A DNA stretch of 64,000 nt from Planctomycetota bacterium (GTDB lineage Bacteria > Planctomycetota > MHYJ01 > JACQXL01), in contig JACRIK010000012.1 of the NCBI GenBank assembly GCA_016235865.1, positions 1 to 64,000 on the forward strand, written 5' to 3'. Made by a program: the position numbers and the translations under genes. Below, piece by piece: positions 7,775-15,905 of this stretch. Under the pieces are notes generated by a model that was not told the DNA's origin, made no database searches, and saw nothing but the letters and a program-made list of their open reading frames with translations. Each line of letters starts with the position of its first letter. The first letter of the stretch is position 1.

Positions 7775-9541
7775 ATGCGCCAATATTTTGAGAAGATGCC
7801 TTCCACCTTCGGTAAAAAACTTTCCGATTCTGAAATCAAATCCGCCTCGGAAAATGTCCAGCAGATTAAGGATGAAGAAAAGAAGTTAGCCGAGGCAGTG
7901 GCTACCGTCAAGAATGCCGGCATCCCGGCTGAGGTGCTCCAGAAACGGGGCGAGAAGACGGTCCACGAGCGCATCGAATTGCTGGTTGACCCGGGCACCT
8001 TCATGCCGCTCAACACCCTTTATAACCCTGAGAATAATGAAGAAGGCACGACCGGCGTGGTCAACGGCATCGGCAGAATCAACGGCAAATACGCTTCTAT
8101 CATCGCATCCGATAACAAGGTCCTGGCCGGCGCCTGGATTCCGGGCCAGGCCGAGAACATTTTTAGGGCCCAGGACATTGCCGAGCGGCTCCACATCCCG
8201 CTGGTCTGGGTCCTGAATTGCAGCGGCGTAAAACTGACCCAGCAGGAAGAGGTCTATGCCGGCCGGCGCGGACACGGTCGTCCCTTTTTCCGTCACGCCG
8301 AGCTGGAACAAAAAGGCATCCCGGTCTTAGTCACCGTCTTCGGCACCAATCCGGCTGGCGGCGGCTATCACGCTATCAGCCCGACTATGATATTCGCCCA
8401 CAAGAACGCCAATATGGCCGTGGGCGGGGCGGGTATCGTCAGCGGAATGAGTCCCAAGGGCGGATTTGACCTGGCCGGCGCTGAACAGATTATCGAAGCC
8501 ACCCGTGAATTCACCCAGCCCCTGCACGCAGGGGCTGGGTTCAAGGCCACGCCTCCGGGCGGAGTGGCCACCCATTTTGAGCATACCGGATTCTTCAAGA
8601 GCGTATTCGAGACCGAAGAGACGGCCGTCAATGCCCTGCGCGATGCCATGAAGATGATGCCGACCTATGACCCGCAATTCTTCCGGGTGGCCGAACCCAA
8701 GGCGCCGCTCTATCAGCCCAACGAGATTGACTATATTATGCCGTTCAATCAAAAGCGTTCCTATGACGTGGAGCAGGTCATGGCCCGAGTCTTTGATAAC
8801 AGCGAACACACCGAATACAAACCCGGCTACGGGCCTGAGGTCTATTGCGGACTGGCCAAATTAGACGGGTTCCTGGTCGGCGTGATTGGCAACCGCCAGG
8901 GATTCCTGCCCAAGGGCTATCCCAAATACGCGCCGTATCCGGGCGTAGGCGGGAAACTCTACCGCGAAGGACTGATTAAGATGAACGAACTGGTCACGCT
9001 CTGCGGCCGGGACCGGATTCCCATGGTCTGGTTCCAGGACACATCCGGCATTGATGTCGGCGACATTGCCGAAAAGGCCGAACTGCTCGGCTTAGGCCAG
9101 GCGCTGATATACTCCATCCAGCAATCTGATTTACCCATGGCGACCGTGGTTCTGCGCAAAGGCACAGCCGCGGCGCACTATATCCTGGGCGGGCCACAGG
9201 CCACCAGCAACAACGCATTCACCTTAGGCACACCGACTACGGAAATCTATGTCATGCACGGCGAGACCGCGGCCGCGGCGTCGTTCTCCCGGCGGCTGGT
9301 CAAGGAAAAGGACGCCGGCAAGCCATTAGAGCCGGTGATAGAGCAGATGAACAAACTGGCCAAGCAGTATTACGACCAGTCAAGGCCGGTTTACTGCGCC
9401 CAGCGGGGCTATGTGGACGAGGTGGTCTCATTCGCGCAACTCAGGAACTACTTTAGCGTCTTTGCCGGAGCGTGCTACCAGAACCCCAAGAGCATCTGTC
9501 CGCAACACCAGATGATATTGCCGAGGACGATTAGGGGATAG
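7775..9541 (+). CDS. gcdA: Glutaconyl-CoA decarboxylase alpha-type carboxyltransferase
   Basis: This 588-residue protein matches the alpha subunit of glutaconyl-CoA decarboxylase (Acidaminococcus type, about 587 residues) from end to end. That subunit moves carboxylate from glutaconyl-CoA, or a related acyl-CoA, to biotin in sodium-pumping decarboxylases or acyl-CoA carboxylases. Two crotonase-type carboxyltransferase halves are visible: LAGAWIPGQAEN, NCSGVKL and GTNPAGGGYHAISP in the first; WFQDTSGIDVGD, RKGTAAAHYILGGPQ and HQMILPR in the second. No biotin carrier or membrane beta subunit is nearby, so partners must be elsewhere. Residues about 247-257 are an insertion relative to the family, encoded by a perfect 12-bp inverted repeat. 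The ATG follows a weak GAGTTC ribosome site. Enzyme class is secure; exact substrate is inferred. Confidence 0.85.
   Translation: MRQYFEKMPSTFGKKLSDSEIKSASENVQQIKDEEKKLAEAVATVKNAGIPAEVLQKRGEKTVHERIELLVDPGTFMPLNTLYNPENNEEGTTGVVNGIGRINGKYASIIASDNKVLAGAWIPGQAENIFRAQDIAERLHIPLVWVLNCSGVKLTQQEEVYAGRRGHGRPFFRHAELEQKGIPVLVTVFGTNPAGGGYHAISPTMIFAHKNANMAVGGAGIVSGMSPKGGFDLAGAEQIIEATREFTQPLHAGAGFKATPPGGVATHFEHTGFFKSVFETEETAVNALRDAMKMMPTYDPQFFRVAEPKAPLYQPNEIDYIMPFNQKRSYDVEQVMARVFDNSEHTEYKPGYGPEVYCGLAKLDGFLVGVIGNRQGFLPKGYPKYAPYPGVGGKLYREGLIKMNELVTLCGRDRIPMVWFQDTSGIDVGDIAEKAELLGLGQALIYSIQQSDLPMATVVLRKGTAAAHYILGGPQATSNNAFTLGTPTTEIYVMHGETAAAASFSRRLVKEKDAGKPLEPVIEQMNKLAKQYYDQSRPVYCAQRGYVDEVVSFAQLRNYFSVFAGACYQNPKSICPQHQMILPRTIRG
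8513..8540. repeat. In-frame palindrome within gcdA
   Basis: ACCCAGCCCCTG and CAGGGGCTGGGT form a perfect 12-bp inverted repeat around a 4-base centre. It adds roughly ten residues where the Acidaminococcus-type GcdA sequence runs straight through, and keeps the frame. Confidence 0.7.
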
Positions 9542-9608
9542 GGACAGAGGCACAGAGCGGGATGGTGTAGATATAATTATCATTGACCGCTATGAGGAAA
9601 TAAGATAA

Positions 9609-11057
9609 TTGAATATTATGAAATTAAGGACGGCTAAAAAACAGATAACATACAAACTCAATCGTCACAAACCCAGAATGGTCAGGGAAGTTACATCTGC
9701 TACCATAACCGCATATCAGGCAGAAATAAACAACAATCTAAAGGATACCAAAAAGGATTATGGTATAGTTTTTACTCCAGAGCGCATCGTGGATTTAATG
9801 GTTAACCTAATTGACCCTTCACTTTTTGGCAATAACAAAAATATTAACATCCTTGAACCGGCTTGCGGCTTGGCGCAATTCTTAATCGGGATAAAACGAA
9901 ATCTGCCTGGCTTGTTCAACTCCGCAAACCTTTGTGGCGTAGAAGTTAATGACGAGATTGTTAAATACCTGGCGACATTAGAGATTGGAAATAATATCAA
10001 GTTAATTAAGACCGACTATCTTATCTGGCATCAGGATATGTTCTTTGACTTGATTATCGGCAATCCGCCTTATGGCATTCCTTCTCTTTCCGAGCACTAC
10101 ACAATAAAGGTGGACGCGGCTACTAAGGAACAATATAGAAATGCTTTTGAAACTTGGTATGGCAAATACAATGTTTATGGCGCCTTTATTGAAAAATCCA
10201 TCAAGCTGCTTAAACCTAATGGCCAATTGATATTCATTATTCCGCCCACCTTTATGATACTGGATGATTTTAAGAAACTCAGGACATTCTTATCCAAACA
10301 CGGTATGACAAAGATAATCTATTTAGGCCCCGATGTATTTAAGCCGGATGCGGATGTTACATCTGTAATACTGGAATTCCACAAATCTGATGCTCATGCT
10401 GGAAACCTCAAATTATTAGAATACAACGCCGGCAAAACTGTTGCCGTAAAGATAGCCCCAAATTGGCAGGGTGAAGTAGTCAAGTTTGAAACCGAGTATA
10501 CCAAGCAACTGGAAGGCGTTTGTTCACACTTGTTGAGTGATATTTATGATATAAACGTTTCACCGCGTACCCCTGAGATTAAGCATAATCCAAATATTAC
10601 CACCATTGCATCATCAAACGGGCATAACTATTTACCCATCCTAAATGGCAGAAACCTCAAATGCCATAGAATAATTTATGACAATCTTACCGGTTACTGG
10701 ATTAAGAAATCAGACGCCAAGAAATTACGCGGCTATTTTGAAATGCCTCATATTGTAATTGGTTTAGGGTTCAGGGAAGATGGCAGGGTCGCCGCGGCAT
10801 GTGACCAGAAATGCTATCCTTGGATGGGTGATGTCTATCACCTCTTAAAAAAGGATAACTTGTTTGTTGGTGGTTTTGACCTGACCGAAGAAGAAATACT
10901 GGACTATCTTAATTCAGATTATCTCAAAAGATATGTCAAGGAAACCTATCGGGAAATCACCTACCATCTAAGTATCACCCAAATAAAGAATTTTCCTCTG
11001 CCTTCCAAGAAGGAATGGCATGAGATAAAAAGAAAGGATTTTGGCAAATGGTTATAG
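9609..11057 (+). CDS. N6-adenine DNA methyltransferase of a type II-like system
   Basis: The 482-residue protein methylates adenine in DNA to protect the host from the adjacent nuclease. FTPERIVDLMV and NILEPACGLAQF (about residues 55-90) form the S-adenosylmethionine pocket, and IIGNPPYG (about 149-156) is the catalytic NPPY motif of gamma-class/TaqI- or Eco57I-type methylases. The C-terminal third would be the target recognition region (LPILNGRNLKCHRI, HIVIGLGFREDGRVAA). The start is TTG at 9609, ten bases after GAGGA; ATG at 9618 is the alternative. The last 10 bases overlap the nuclease gene, so the two are coupled. Base composition is more A+T-rich than the flanks, consistent with acquisition by transfer. 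Confidence 0.85.
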   Translation: MNIMKLRTAKKQITYKLNRHKPRMVREVTSATITAYQAEINNNLKDTKKDYGIVFTPERIVDLMVNLIDPSLFGNNKNINILEPACGLAQFLIGIKRNLPGLFNSANLCGVEVNDEIVKYLATLEIGNNIKLIKTDYLIWHQDMFFDLIIGNPPYGIPSLSEHYTIKVDAATKEQYRNAFETWYGKYNVYGAFIEKSIKLLKPNGQLIFIIPPTFMILDDFKKLRTFLSKHGMTKIIYLGPDVFKPDADVTSVILEFHKSDAHAGNLKLLEYNAGKTVAVKIAPNWQGEVVKFETEYTKQLEGVCSHLLSDIYDINVSPRTPEIKHNPNITTIASSNGHNYLPILNGRNLKCHRIIYDNLTGYWIKKSDAKKLRGYFEMPHIVIGLGFREDGRVAAACDQKCYPWMGDVYHLLKKDNLFVGGFDLTEEEILDYLNSDYLKRYVKETYREITYHLSITQIKNFPLPSKKEWHEIKRKDFGKWL

Positions 11058-11734
11058 GAAAGTTGAATAAATTAAACTGGAAAAGATTCAGGGAATTAGT
11101 TGAGAAATTAATTGAATTTAAGTCTAAAATATCAAGGACGCCGATTCGGGCAGAAAGCTGGGAAGAAGTTATCTACGCCGTGCTTATTTATATGGAGTAT
11201 AAAGTAACCTGGGATCCCACTTCTCATGCAAAAGGAGTTGACTTGGAAGTCAAAATGAATGGGGAAAACCTAATGATATCTGCCAAAGGCGGCAAAATAA
11301 CTAACAATCGGGAACTTACACTTTCCTCTTATCGTCTTACCCGTTTCGGAACACTACCGAAAATGTTGGAATTCCTGAGCAAAAATGCTGAAGAACTGGA
11401 TGTTTATCTCATTTGTGCCAGAGAAGAGCAACGGGAAAATTTGAAATACCATATTTTCAAGATTCTACCTGAAGCGCTCGTACCAAAACAAGCACTGGAC
11501 CAGCAGAATTGGATGGAAAACAGCCAAGCATGGTCATTAAAAACTAAAGTTGGATTTGAAGCCAGCATTGTAAAGAAAATGTCCAATCAGTTGTGGTATA
11601 CCATACCGTTGGATTTTCCTGGGCTTGAAAAATTAACCACAATAGAAGTATCAAGGAGAGAAATAGGTTCCACGCTGGTAGAAATCTTATCTGCATTGGA
11701 CAAAAAGAAATGGCAGATTAGGGATTCATTATAG
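11048..11734 (+). CDS. Putative type II restriction endonuclease
   Basis: A 228-residue protein that overlaps the end of the methyltransferase, the usual arrangement of a type II restriction-modification pair. The segment SHAKGVDLEVKMNG followed by LMISAKGGK (about residues 57-82) is a plausible PD-(D/E)xK nuclease core: an acidic residue in GVDLEV, then a beta strand ending in the SAK lysine. The Glu usual in the ExK position is Ser here, seen in some restriction enzymes. No named restriction family was recognised, so the assignment rests on gene order and this motif. Cleavage specificity cannot be read from the sequence. Confidence 0.65.
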   Translation: MVIGKLNKLNWKRFRELVEKLIEFKSKISRTPIRAESWEEVIYAVLIYMEYKVTWDPTSHAKGVDLEVKMNGENLMISAKGGKITNNRELTLSSYRLTRFGTLPKMLEFLSKNAEELDVYLICAREEQRENLKYHIFKILPEALVPKQALDQQNWMENSQAWSLKTKVGFEASIVKKMSNQLWYTIPLDFPGLEKLTTIEVSRREIGSTLVEILSALDKKKWQIRDSL

Positions 11735-12079
11735 ATAATAAATGATTCTCTGTAATTCCGAGAAATCCGGGGACACCCTTCGATAAATTTAGGGCAGGCC
11801 AAACTAATTAACCCATCCATCAGAGGTGAGTTCACTTCGTGGTCTTTGCGGAGTGTACCCGGTGCGCTTCGCTACGCGAATGCTGACCGACCATGCCTCC
11901 CGGTGCGTGCGCCTACGGCGTACTCCCGACCATCACTTCGTGAAGGGGCTACGCAAAGGGATGTGCAGGGCAGGCCATGCTAATTAACACATCCATCAGA
12001 GGCGAGTTCACTTCGTGGTCTTTGCGGAGTGTACCCGGTGCGTTCCAGTGGGTACTCCCGACCATTGCTACGCAAAGGG
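11735..12079. repeat. Intergenic stretch with a duplicated segment of about 75 bp
   Basis: No gene is evident. The segment at about 11791-11866 (starting GGGCAGGCCAAACTAATTAA) recurs at about 11968-12045 with few changes; both contain AGTTCACTTCGTGGTCTTTG and end CCCGGTGCG. Between and beyond are short hairpin words such as CGCTTCGCTACGCG and GCGCCTACGGCG. Confidence 0.6.
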
Positions 12080-12187
12080 CACTTCGTGGTCTCGCAGTAG
12101 CGAGTTCACTTCGTGGTCTCGCAGTAGCGAGTTCACTTCGTGGTCTCGCAGTAGCGAGTTCACTTCGTGGTCTCGCAGTAGCGAGTT
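12080..12187. repeat. Tandem array A: four 27-bp units
   Basis: Four essentially identical 27-bp units, each starting CACTTCGTGGTCTCGCAGTA and ending GCGAGTT, grow out of the word already present in the duplicated segment upstream. Confidence 0.85.
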
Positions 12188-12201
12188 CAAGGGACGCCCG
12201 C

Positions 12202-12369
12202 CACGCCCGTATGGATGATTGCCACGCTCGTTGGAATGACTACAACGCCCGTATGGACGACTGCCACGCCCGTTGGAATGACTACAACGCTCGTTGGAAT
12301 GATTGCAACGCTCGTTGGAACGACTACAACGCCCGTTGGAACGACTGCAACGGCCGTTTGGACGACTAA
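12202..12369. repeat. Tandem array B: eight 21-bp units
   Basis: Eight 21-bp units on the pattern AACGCCCGTTGGAATGACTA plus one base, with alternating CACG/AACG starts and GATTGC/GACTAC ends. Being a multiple of three it stays open in translation, but the encoded peptide is just the repeat. Confidence 0.85.
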
Positions 12370-12374
12370 AACAA

Positions 12375-12668
12375 CCCCCTGGACGACTCAGGGGGCTTGA
12401 CAGATGACTGAGTACCCCCCCTGGATGGTTCAGGGGGACTGACGGATGACTGAGTAACCCCCCTGGATGGTTCAGGGGGGCTGACCGATGACTGAGTAAT
12501 CCCCCTGGATGGCTCAGGGGGGCTGACCGATGACTGAGTAATCCCCCTGGATGGCTCAGGGGGGCTGACGGATGACTGAGTAATCCCCCTGGATGGCTCA
12601 GGGGGGCTGACCGATGACTGAGTAATCCCCCTGGATGGCTCAGGGGGGCTGACCGATGACTGGTTAGT
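12375..12668. repeat. Tandem array C: seven 42-bp units with a palindromic half
   Basis: Each 42-bp unit has a 21-bp half with an inverted repeat (CCCCCT, spacer, AGGGGG) and a 21-bp half containing GACCGATGACTGAGTAA. The middle units are nearly identical, suggesting recent expansion. Confidence 0.85.
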
Positions 12669-12729
12669 TATTTCTGGCTGGAATACAGCAGTATTCTGCT
12701 CAAGCCGGGCAGTTAACGGCACAAGCCAT

Positions 12730-12939
12730 GCCGTGTCCGGCGCAGGACGAGCCGTGTCTGGCGAAAGCATCGCCATGTCAGGCGAAGAAATCGCCATGTC
12801 AGGCGAAAGTATCGCCATGTCTGGCGAAAGTATCGCCATGTCAGGCGAAGAAATCGCCATGTCAGGCGAAGAAATCGCCATGTCAGGCGAAAGTATCGCC
12901 GTGTCCGGCGCAAGAATCGCCGTGTCCGACGAGTTCGGG
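12730..12939. repeat. Tandem array D: ten 21-bp units
   Basis: Ten units close to GCCATGTCAGGCGAAGAAAT plus C. The outer units (GCCGTGTCCGGCG...) are more diverged than the middle ones, the usual pattern of an array homogenised from its centre. Confidence 0.85.
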
Positions 12940-12966
12940 GGACACCACCTAATTCTCCGAAATAGC

Positions 12967-13335
12967 ATACCCGTCAGGGGGTGTGATTAAGCCATACAGG
13001 GGGTGTCCTCTAACGATGCCGGGGGTGTCATTAATAGATACCGGGGGTGCGGCTATATGATATACCGGGTGTCCTTATGTGATATACCGGGTGTCTTCAA
13101 TGCTTATAGGGGGTGTCATTAATACCCATACCGGCTGTCCTTAATAGGCATATCCGGTGTCTTCTACAGGCATACCGGGTGTCCTTAATAGATACGCTGG
13201 GCGTCCCATATAGATATACCGGGTGTCCCCTACAGATATAGTGGGTGTCGCCTATAGATATAGCCGGTGTCCCGTATAGATACCGGGGGTGTCCTCTTAT
13301 GATAAGGGGGGTGTCCCATACCCTTAGGGAGGTAG
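12967..13335. repeat. Tandem array E: about sixteen degenerate 22-bp units
   Basis: Units of 22 bp share GATATACCGGGTGTCC followed by a variable six-base segment. The G-rich core and TGTC are the best conserved part. No spacers of constant length with unique sequence are present, so it is not a CRISPR array. Confidence 0.8.
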
Positions 13336-13493
13336 TGGGGACGAGTGGGGGGGTGGGGGTATAAAACGAGTTCAGGGGACGCCTTACCTAATTATTTTTC
13401 ATCTGTGTATATCTGTGTTAATCTGTGGTTCTAATTTTCTTGACTCCCTGACTAAAAGATGTATTACTGATAAAAACAGTAAAGGAGAAGACT

Positions 13494-13883
13494 ATGAAAC
13501 TACTTGATTTATTGAATTACGTGATTGTGGCCGTGGTTCTGCTGGCTATCGGGTATGTGGCCAAGGTGACCGGGATATGGAGTTTCTATAACAGTGTGAC
13601 CATACCTTATATCTGCTTTGCCGGCGCTACGGCATTAATGGTTGTTGCGGCCACCTGCCTGGTTTGCCAGAAACCCTTGTCCGAATTGTCCTGGACCACG
13701 ATAATCATTGTTTCCGGGGCGTTTTTTATAATCTCCGGAACCGGGGTTTTTGTCTACTATTTCCAGGACTGGTTTAAAACCTGGGGTAATAATTCATTTC
13801 TGGTCAGCGTATTGGAATGGGTCGGGGCATCGGCGGTTCTGGTCCTGACCTTTGTCCTGCCGCGGTTAAAACAGAATCCATAA
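13494..13883 (+). CDS. Small four-helix membrane protein
   Basis: A 129-residue protein with four hydrophobic segments (about residues 8-27, 38-58, 67-90 and 103-122) and short loops, so it should sit in the cytoplasmic membrane. AAAGGAGAAG precedes the ATG, and codon use resembles neighbouring genes, supporting it as real. No family motif was recognised. It lies between the repeat arrays and the small-peptide locus, on the same strand as the latter but separated from it by a strong promoter, so co-regulation is not implied. Confidence 0.75.
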   Translation: MKLLDLLNYVIVAVVLLAIGYVAKVTGIWSFYNSVTIPYICFAGATALMVVAATCLVCQKPLSELSWTTIIIVSGAFFIISGTGVFVYYFQDWFKTWGNNSFLVSVLEWVGASAVLVLTFVLPRLKQNP

Positions 13884-13970
13884 GCCAGCGCAGGTTAAGG
13901 GTTTTCACCATCAAAGTTAAAGCCGGATTATACGCGCAATCAGATTTTTGGAATAATCTTTTTTATTTAC

Positions 13971-13999
13971 TTGACAAGCTATTATTAATGGTATATACG
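13971..13999 (+). promoter_or_regulatory. Consensus promoter of the small peptide gene
   Basis: TTGACA (13971-13976) and TATACG (13994-13999) are separated by exactly 17 bases, preceded by a T-rich stretch. Transcription should start near 14006, 28 bases before the 30-codon ORF. Confidence 0.75.
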
Positions 14000-14033
14000 T
14001 TATCTTTCAGTAAATTTAAACGATAAGGTAAAT

Positions 14034-14126
14034 ATGTTAAACAAGTTATCAAGGCAAGTTATGAAGAAGAATATCTCGCTGACTATTATTGGCATTATTA
14101 TTATGCCGGGAGGCAGTGGGATGTAG
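14034..14126 (+). CDS. 30-residue peptide, candidate precursor of a modified peptide
   Basis: The ORF from ATG at 14034 to TAG at 14124 encodes 30 residues: a basic N-terminal part (MLNKLSRQVMKKN), a beta-branched stretch (ISLTIIGIII) and the ending MPGGSGM. AAGG lies seven bases before the ATG. It has a consensus promoter just upstream and two intrinsic terminators just downstream, so it is a discrete transcript of about 170 bases, as expected of an abundant small peptide or RNA. The next genes encode a B12-type radical SAM enzyme and an ATP-grasp ligase, two enzyme classes that modify ribosomal peptides. A precursor role is inferred from this layout. Alternatives: an attenuator leader peptide or a non-coding RNA with a chance ORF. 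An internal ATG at 14061 would give a 21-residue form. Confidence 0.55.
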   Translation: MLNKLSRQVMKKNISLTIIGIIIMPGGSGM

Positions 14127-14145
14127 TGTCTTAATATAGACAATA

Positions 14146-14177
14146 AACCCGCTGCTTCCGAGTAGCGGGTTTTTTTA
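14146..14177 (+). terminator. Intrinsic terminator 1 after the small peptide
   Basis: AACCCGCT and AGCGGGTT pair around a 10-base loop and are followed by a run of T residues. It lies 20 bases after the small ORF's stop codon. Confidence 0.85.
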
Positions 14178-14184
14178 TTGCCTG

Positions 14185-14227
14185 AAAGCCCGTTACTCTG
14201 TGATTGGAGTGGCGGGCTTTTTTGTTT
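14185..14227 (+). terminator. Intrinsic terminator 2
   Basis: AAAGCCCG...CTC pairs with GAG...CGGGCTTT and is followed by TTTTG and further T residues. The two terminators in tandem should largely separate the peptide transcript from the radical SAM operon. Confidence 0.8.
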
Positions 14228-14324
14228 TTAGAGCCGGTTAGGGATTCGCCGATGAATACCCGCCTGAACGGACGGGCAGGTCGGCGAAGACCGTTATTGG
14301 CTCTTATCCCGATTTACATCGGGG
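14228..14324 (-). repeat. Two-hairpin element, copy 2 (inverted)
   Basis: On the minus strand CCCCGATGTAAATCGGG, then ATAAGAGCCAATAACGG, a longer loop with its own GGCGAA/TTCGCC stem, and TAACCGGCTCTAA. It lies between the terminators and the radical SAM gene's AGGAGG. Confidence 0.7.
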
Positions 14325-14336
14325 CAGGAGGTATTT

Positions 14337-15905
14337 ATGGTAAATAGTAAACTTAATGTAACCCTGACAGCGCTGGCGTTCCCGCGCCGGGACCTGTCAC
14401 CGGCCCTGGTCGGCTTGGTGGAATACGCCCGGCGGGAACCTTTATTAGCGGAAAATATCAACTTTGTCATCCATCAATTCCAATACGTGGATGATGTCTC
14501 GGTTCTGGCTGATAATCTGTGCCGGGAACCGGGAAACCTTTATGCTTTTTCCTGTTATGTCTGGAATTTCCATGAATGCCTGCAACTGGCGAAACTTGTC
14601 AAGGAGCGGTTGCCTCAATCGGTCGTCTTATTCGGAGGCCCTGAAGCGACTGGATTGGCCGGGCATCTGTTGGAACAATACCGGTTCATAGATTATGTCA
14701 TCAAGGGCGAAGGCGAGGAGCCGTTCAAGAGGTTTCTGATGTGTATGCTGGACAAGTCCGGATTATCCAATGTGCCGTCCCTGGTTTATCGTAATGACAG
14801 CGGAGAGGTATTGGAAACCGTTCCGGCTGAGCAATCTGATATCGGTTTATTGCCATCCGTATGCGGTAGCGATTATTACGTCAACTATCTGAATCAAGCC
14901 ACGGAGACCGTAACGGTTACTTTTGAAACCAGCCGGGGCTGTCCGTTCAGATGCCGTTATTGCTCGTGGGGCGGCAAGCAGGTCAGGTTCCATCCGCTGG
15001 ACCGGGTGTTTGCCGGCTTGCGAAAGGTCCTGAATCACCCGTCGGTCCGGCGTATTTATATCACTGATGCCGATATCTTTCTTAATAAGCGGCGCGGCAA
15101 GGAGATACTTAATTTCCTGTTGAATAATAATCCGTTCAAGGTGCCCGTAATCTTTGAGGTGAATCCGGAGATATTGGACGACGAAACCATTGAATTAATA
15201 TCCAAGTTCGGCGATGATGAATTCGCGTTCGGGTTGCAGAGTTCGTCACCGGCTGTTTTGGAAAGCATCAACCGCCGTTTTAACTCCCAGCGGTATTGCG
15301 AGAATATAACGAAGTTGAAAGCGGTTAATCCGGAAGTTAAAATCTGGTTTAGCTTGATTGTCGGACTGCCGGGTGATTCGCTGGCTACTTTTAAGCAATC
15401 GCTGGCTTTTGCGGTCAGGATGATGCCTCATTCTTTGTATATCCACGAATTTCTCTGTTTGCCCGGCTCGGAATTCTTTAAGGAGCAGGCTAAATATGGA
15501 TTCCTTTGCCAGACCGAGGCGCCGCATAAATTAATCTATCATCGGACCTTTGGACAACGGGATTATTTCGCGGCAAAGGAATTGGGATTTTATGTCAGCT
15601 TGTTCCATTATTACGGATTCGTTAAAGAGCCGCTTTTTACGCTCTGGGAGAAAACCAATACGCCGGAAATAAACTTGCTTCATTGGTATGAGCGGTTTGT
15701 AGAGTTTTTGCGCCAGAGGATTGACCTGACCGGGGGTAAGGATGTTAAAGAGGTTCCTTCTTTTCTCTTTGATGAGTATTACCAGAAGGCCACTGGAGAT
15801 AAGGAATTAACGGGCCGGTTGAAGTTATTGTTTGACCGGTTTTACGTGATGCTGGAGAATGAATTAGAGAACGATGTCCTGGCGTTTGAAGGAGCGGCGG
15901 TATGA
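14337..15905 (+). CDS. B12-binding-type radical SAM enzyme
   Basis: This 522-residue protein should use a 4Fe-4S cluster and S-adenosylmethionine for radical chemistry. Residues 1-140 resemble a cobalamin-binding Rossmann domain (FSCYVWNFHECLQLAK, VVLFGGPEATG, VIKGEGEEPF); the classical DxHxxG His ligand is absent, as in many of these enzymes. The cluster motif is C202-x3-C206-x2-C209 in SRGCPFRCRYCSWGG. After the barrel (ITDADIF, EVNPEIL, FGLQS, WFSLIVGLPGD) the roughly 150-residue C-terminal part resembles the DUF4080-like extension. AGGAGG precedes the ATG. The stop overlaps the ATP-grasp start by four bases (ATGA), so the two are coupled. The substrate may be the upstream 30-residue peptide; this is inferred. 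Confidence 0.85.
   Translation: MVNSKLNVTLTALAFPRRDLSPALVGLVEYARREPLLAENINFVIHQFQYVDDVSVLADNLCREPGNLYAFSCYVWNFHECLQLAKLVKERLPQSVVLFGGPEATGLAGHLLEQYRFIDYVIKGEGEEPFKRFLMCMLDKSGLSNVPSLVYRNDSGEVLETVPAEQSDIGLLPSVCGSDYYVNYLNQATETVTVTFETSRGCPFRCRYCSWGGKQVRFHPLDRVFAGLRKVLNHPSVRRIYITDADIFLNKRRGKEILNFLLNNNPFKVPVIFEVNPEILDDETIELISKFGDDEFAFGLQSSSPAVLESINRRFNSQRYCENITKLKAVNPEVKIWFSLIVGLPGDSLATFKQSLAFAVRMMPHSLYIHEFLCLPGSEFFKEQAKYGFLCQTEAPHKLIYHRTFGQRDYFAAKELGFYVSLFHYYGFVKEPLFTLWEKTNTPEINLLHWYERFVEFLRQRIDLTGGKDVKEVPSFLFDEYYQKATGDKELTGRLKLLFDRFYVMLENELENDVLAFEGAAV

Noticed and set aside
9609-11734. Type I restriction system
   Set aside because: No hsdR-like helicase or hsdS specificity gene is present; two overlapping genes fit a type II pair better.
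11977-12369. Plus-strand ORF of 130 codons
   Set aside because: It is a translation of arrays A and B (multiples of three keep it open), has no ribosome binding site, and no homology-like motif.
12366-12968. Minus-strand ORF of 200 codons with PPEPSRG-type repeats
   Set aside because: It is the translated product of arrays C and D, open only because their periods are multiples of three; no promoter or ribosome site supports it.
12080-13335. CRISPR array
   Set aside because: The units are contiguous or nearly so, with no unique spacers of constant length between them, and no cas genes are present.
14034-14180. Classical amino-acid biosynthesis attenuator
   Set aside because: The small ORF has no run of one amino-acid codon, and the downstream genes are not biosynthetic genes of that kind; it remains a lesser alternative.
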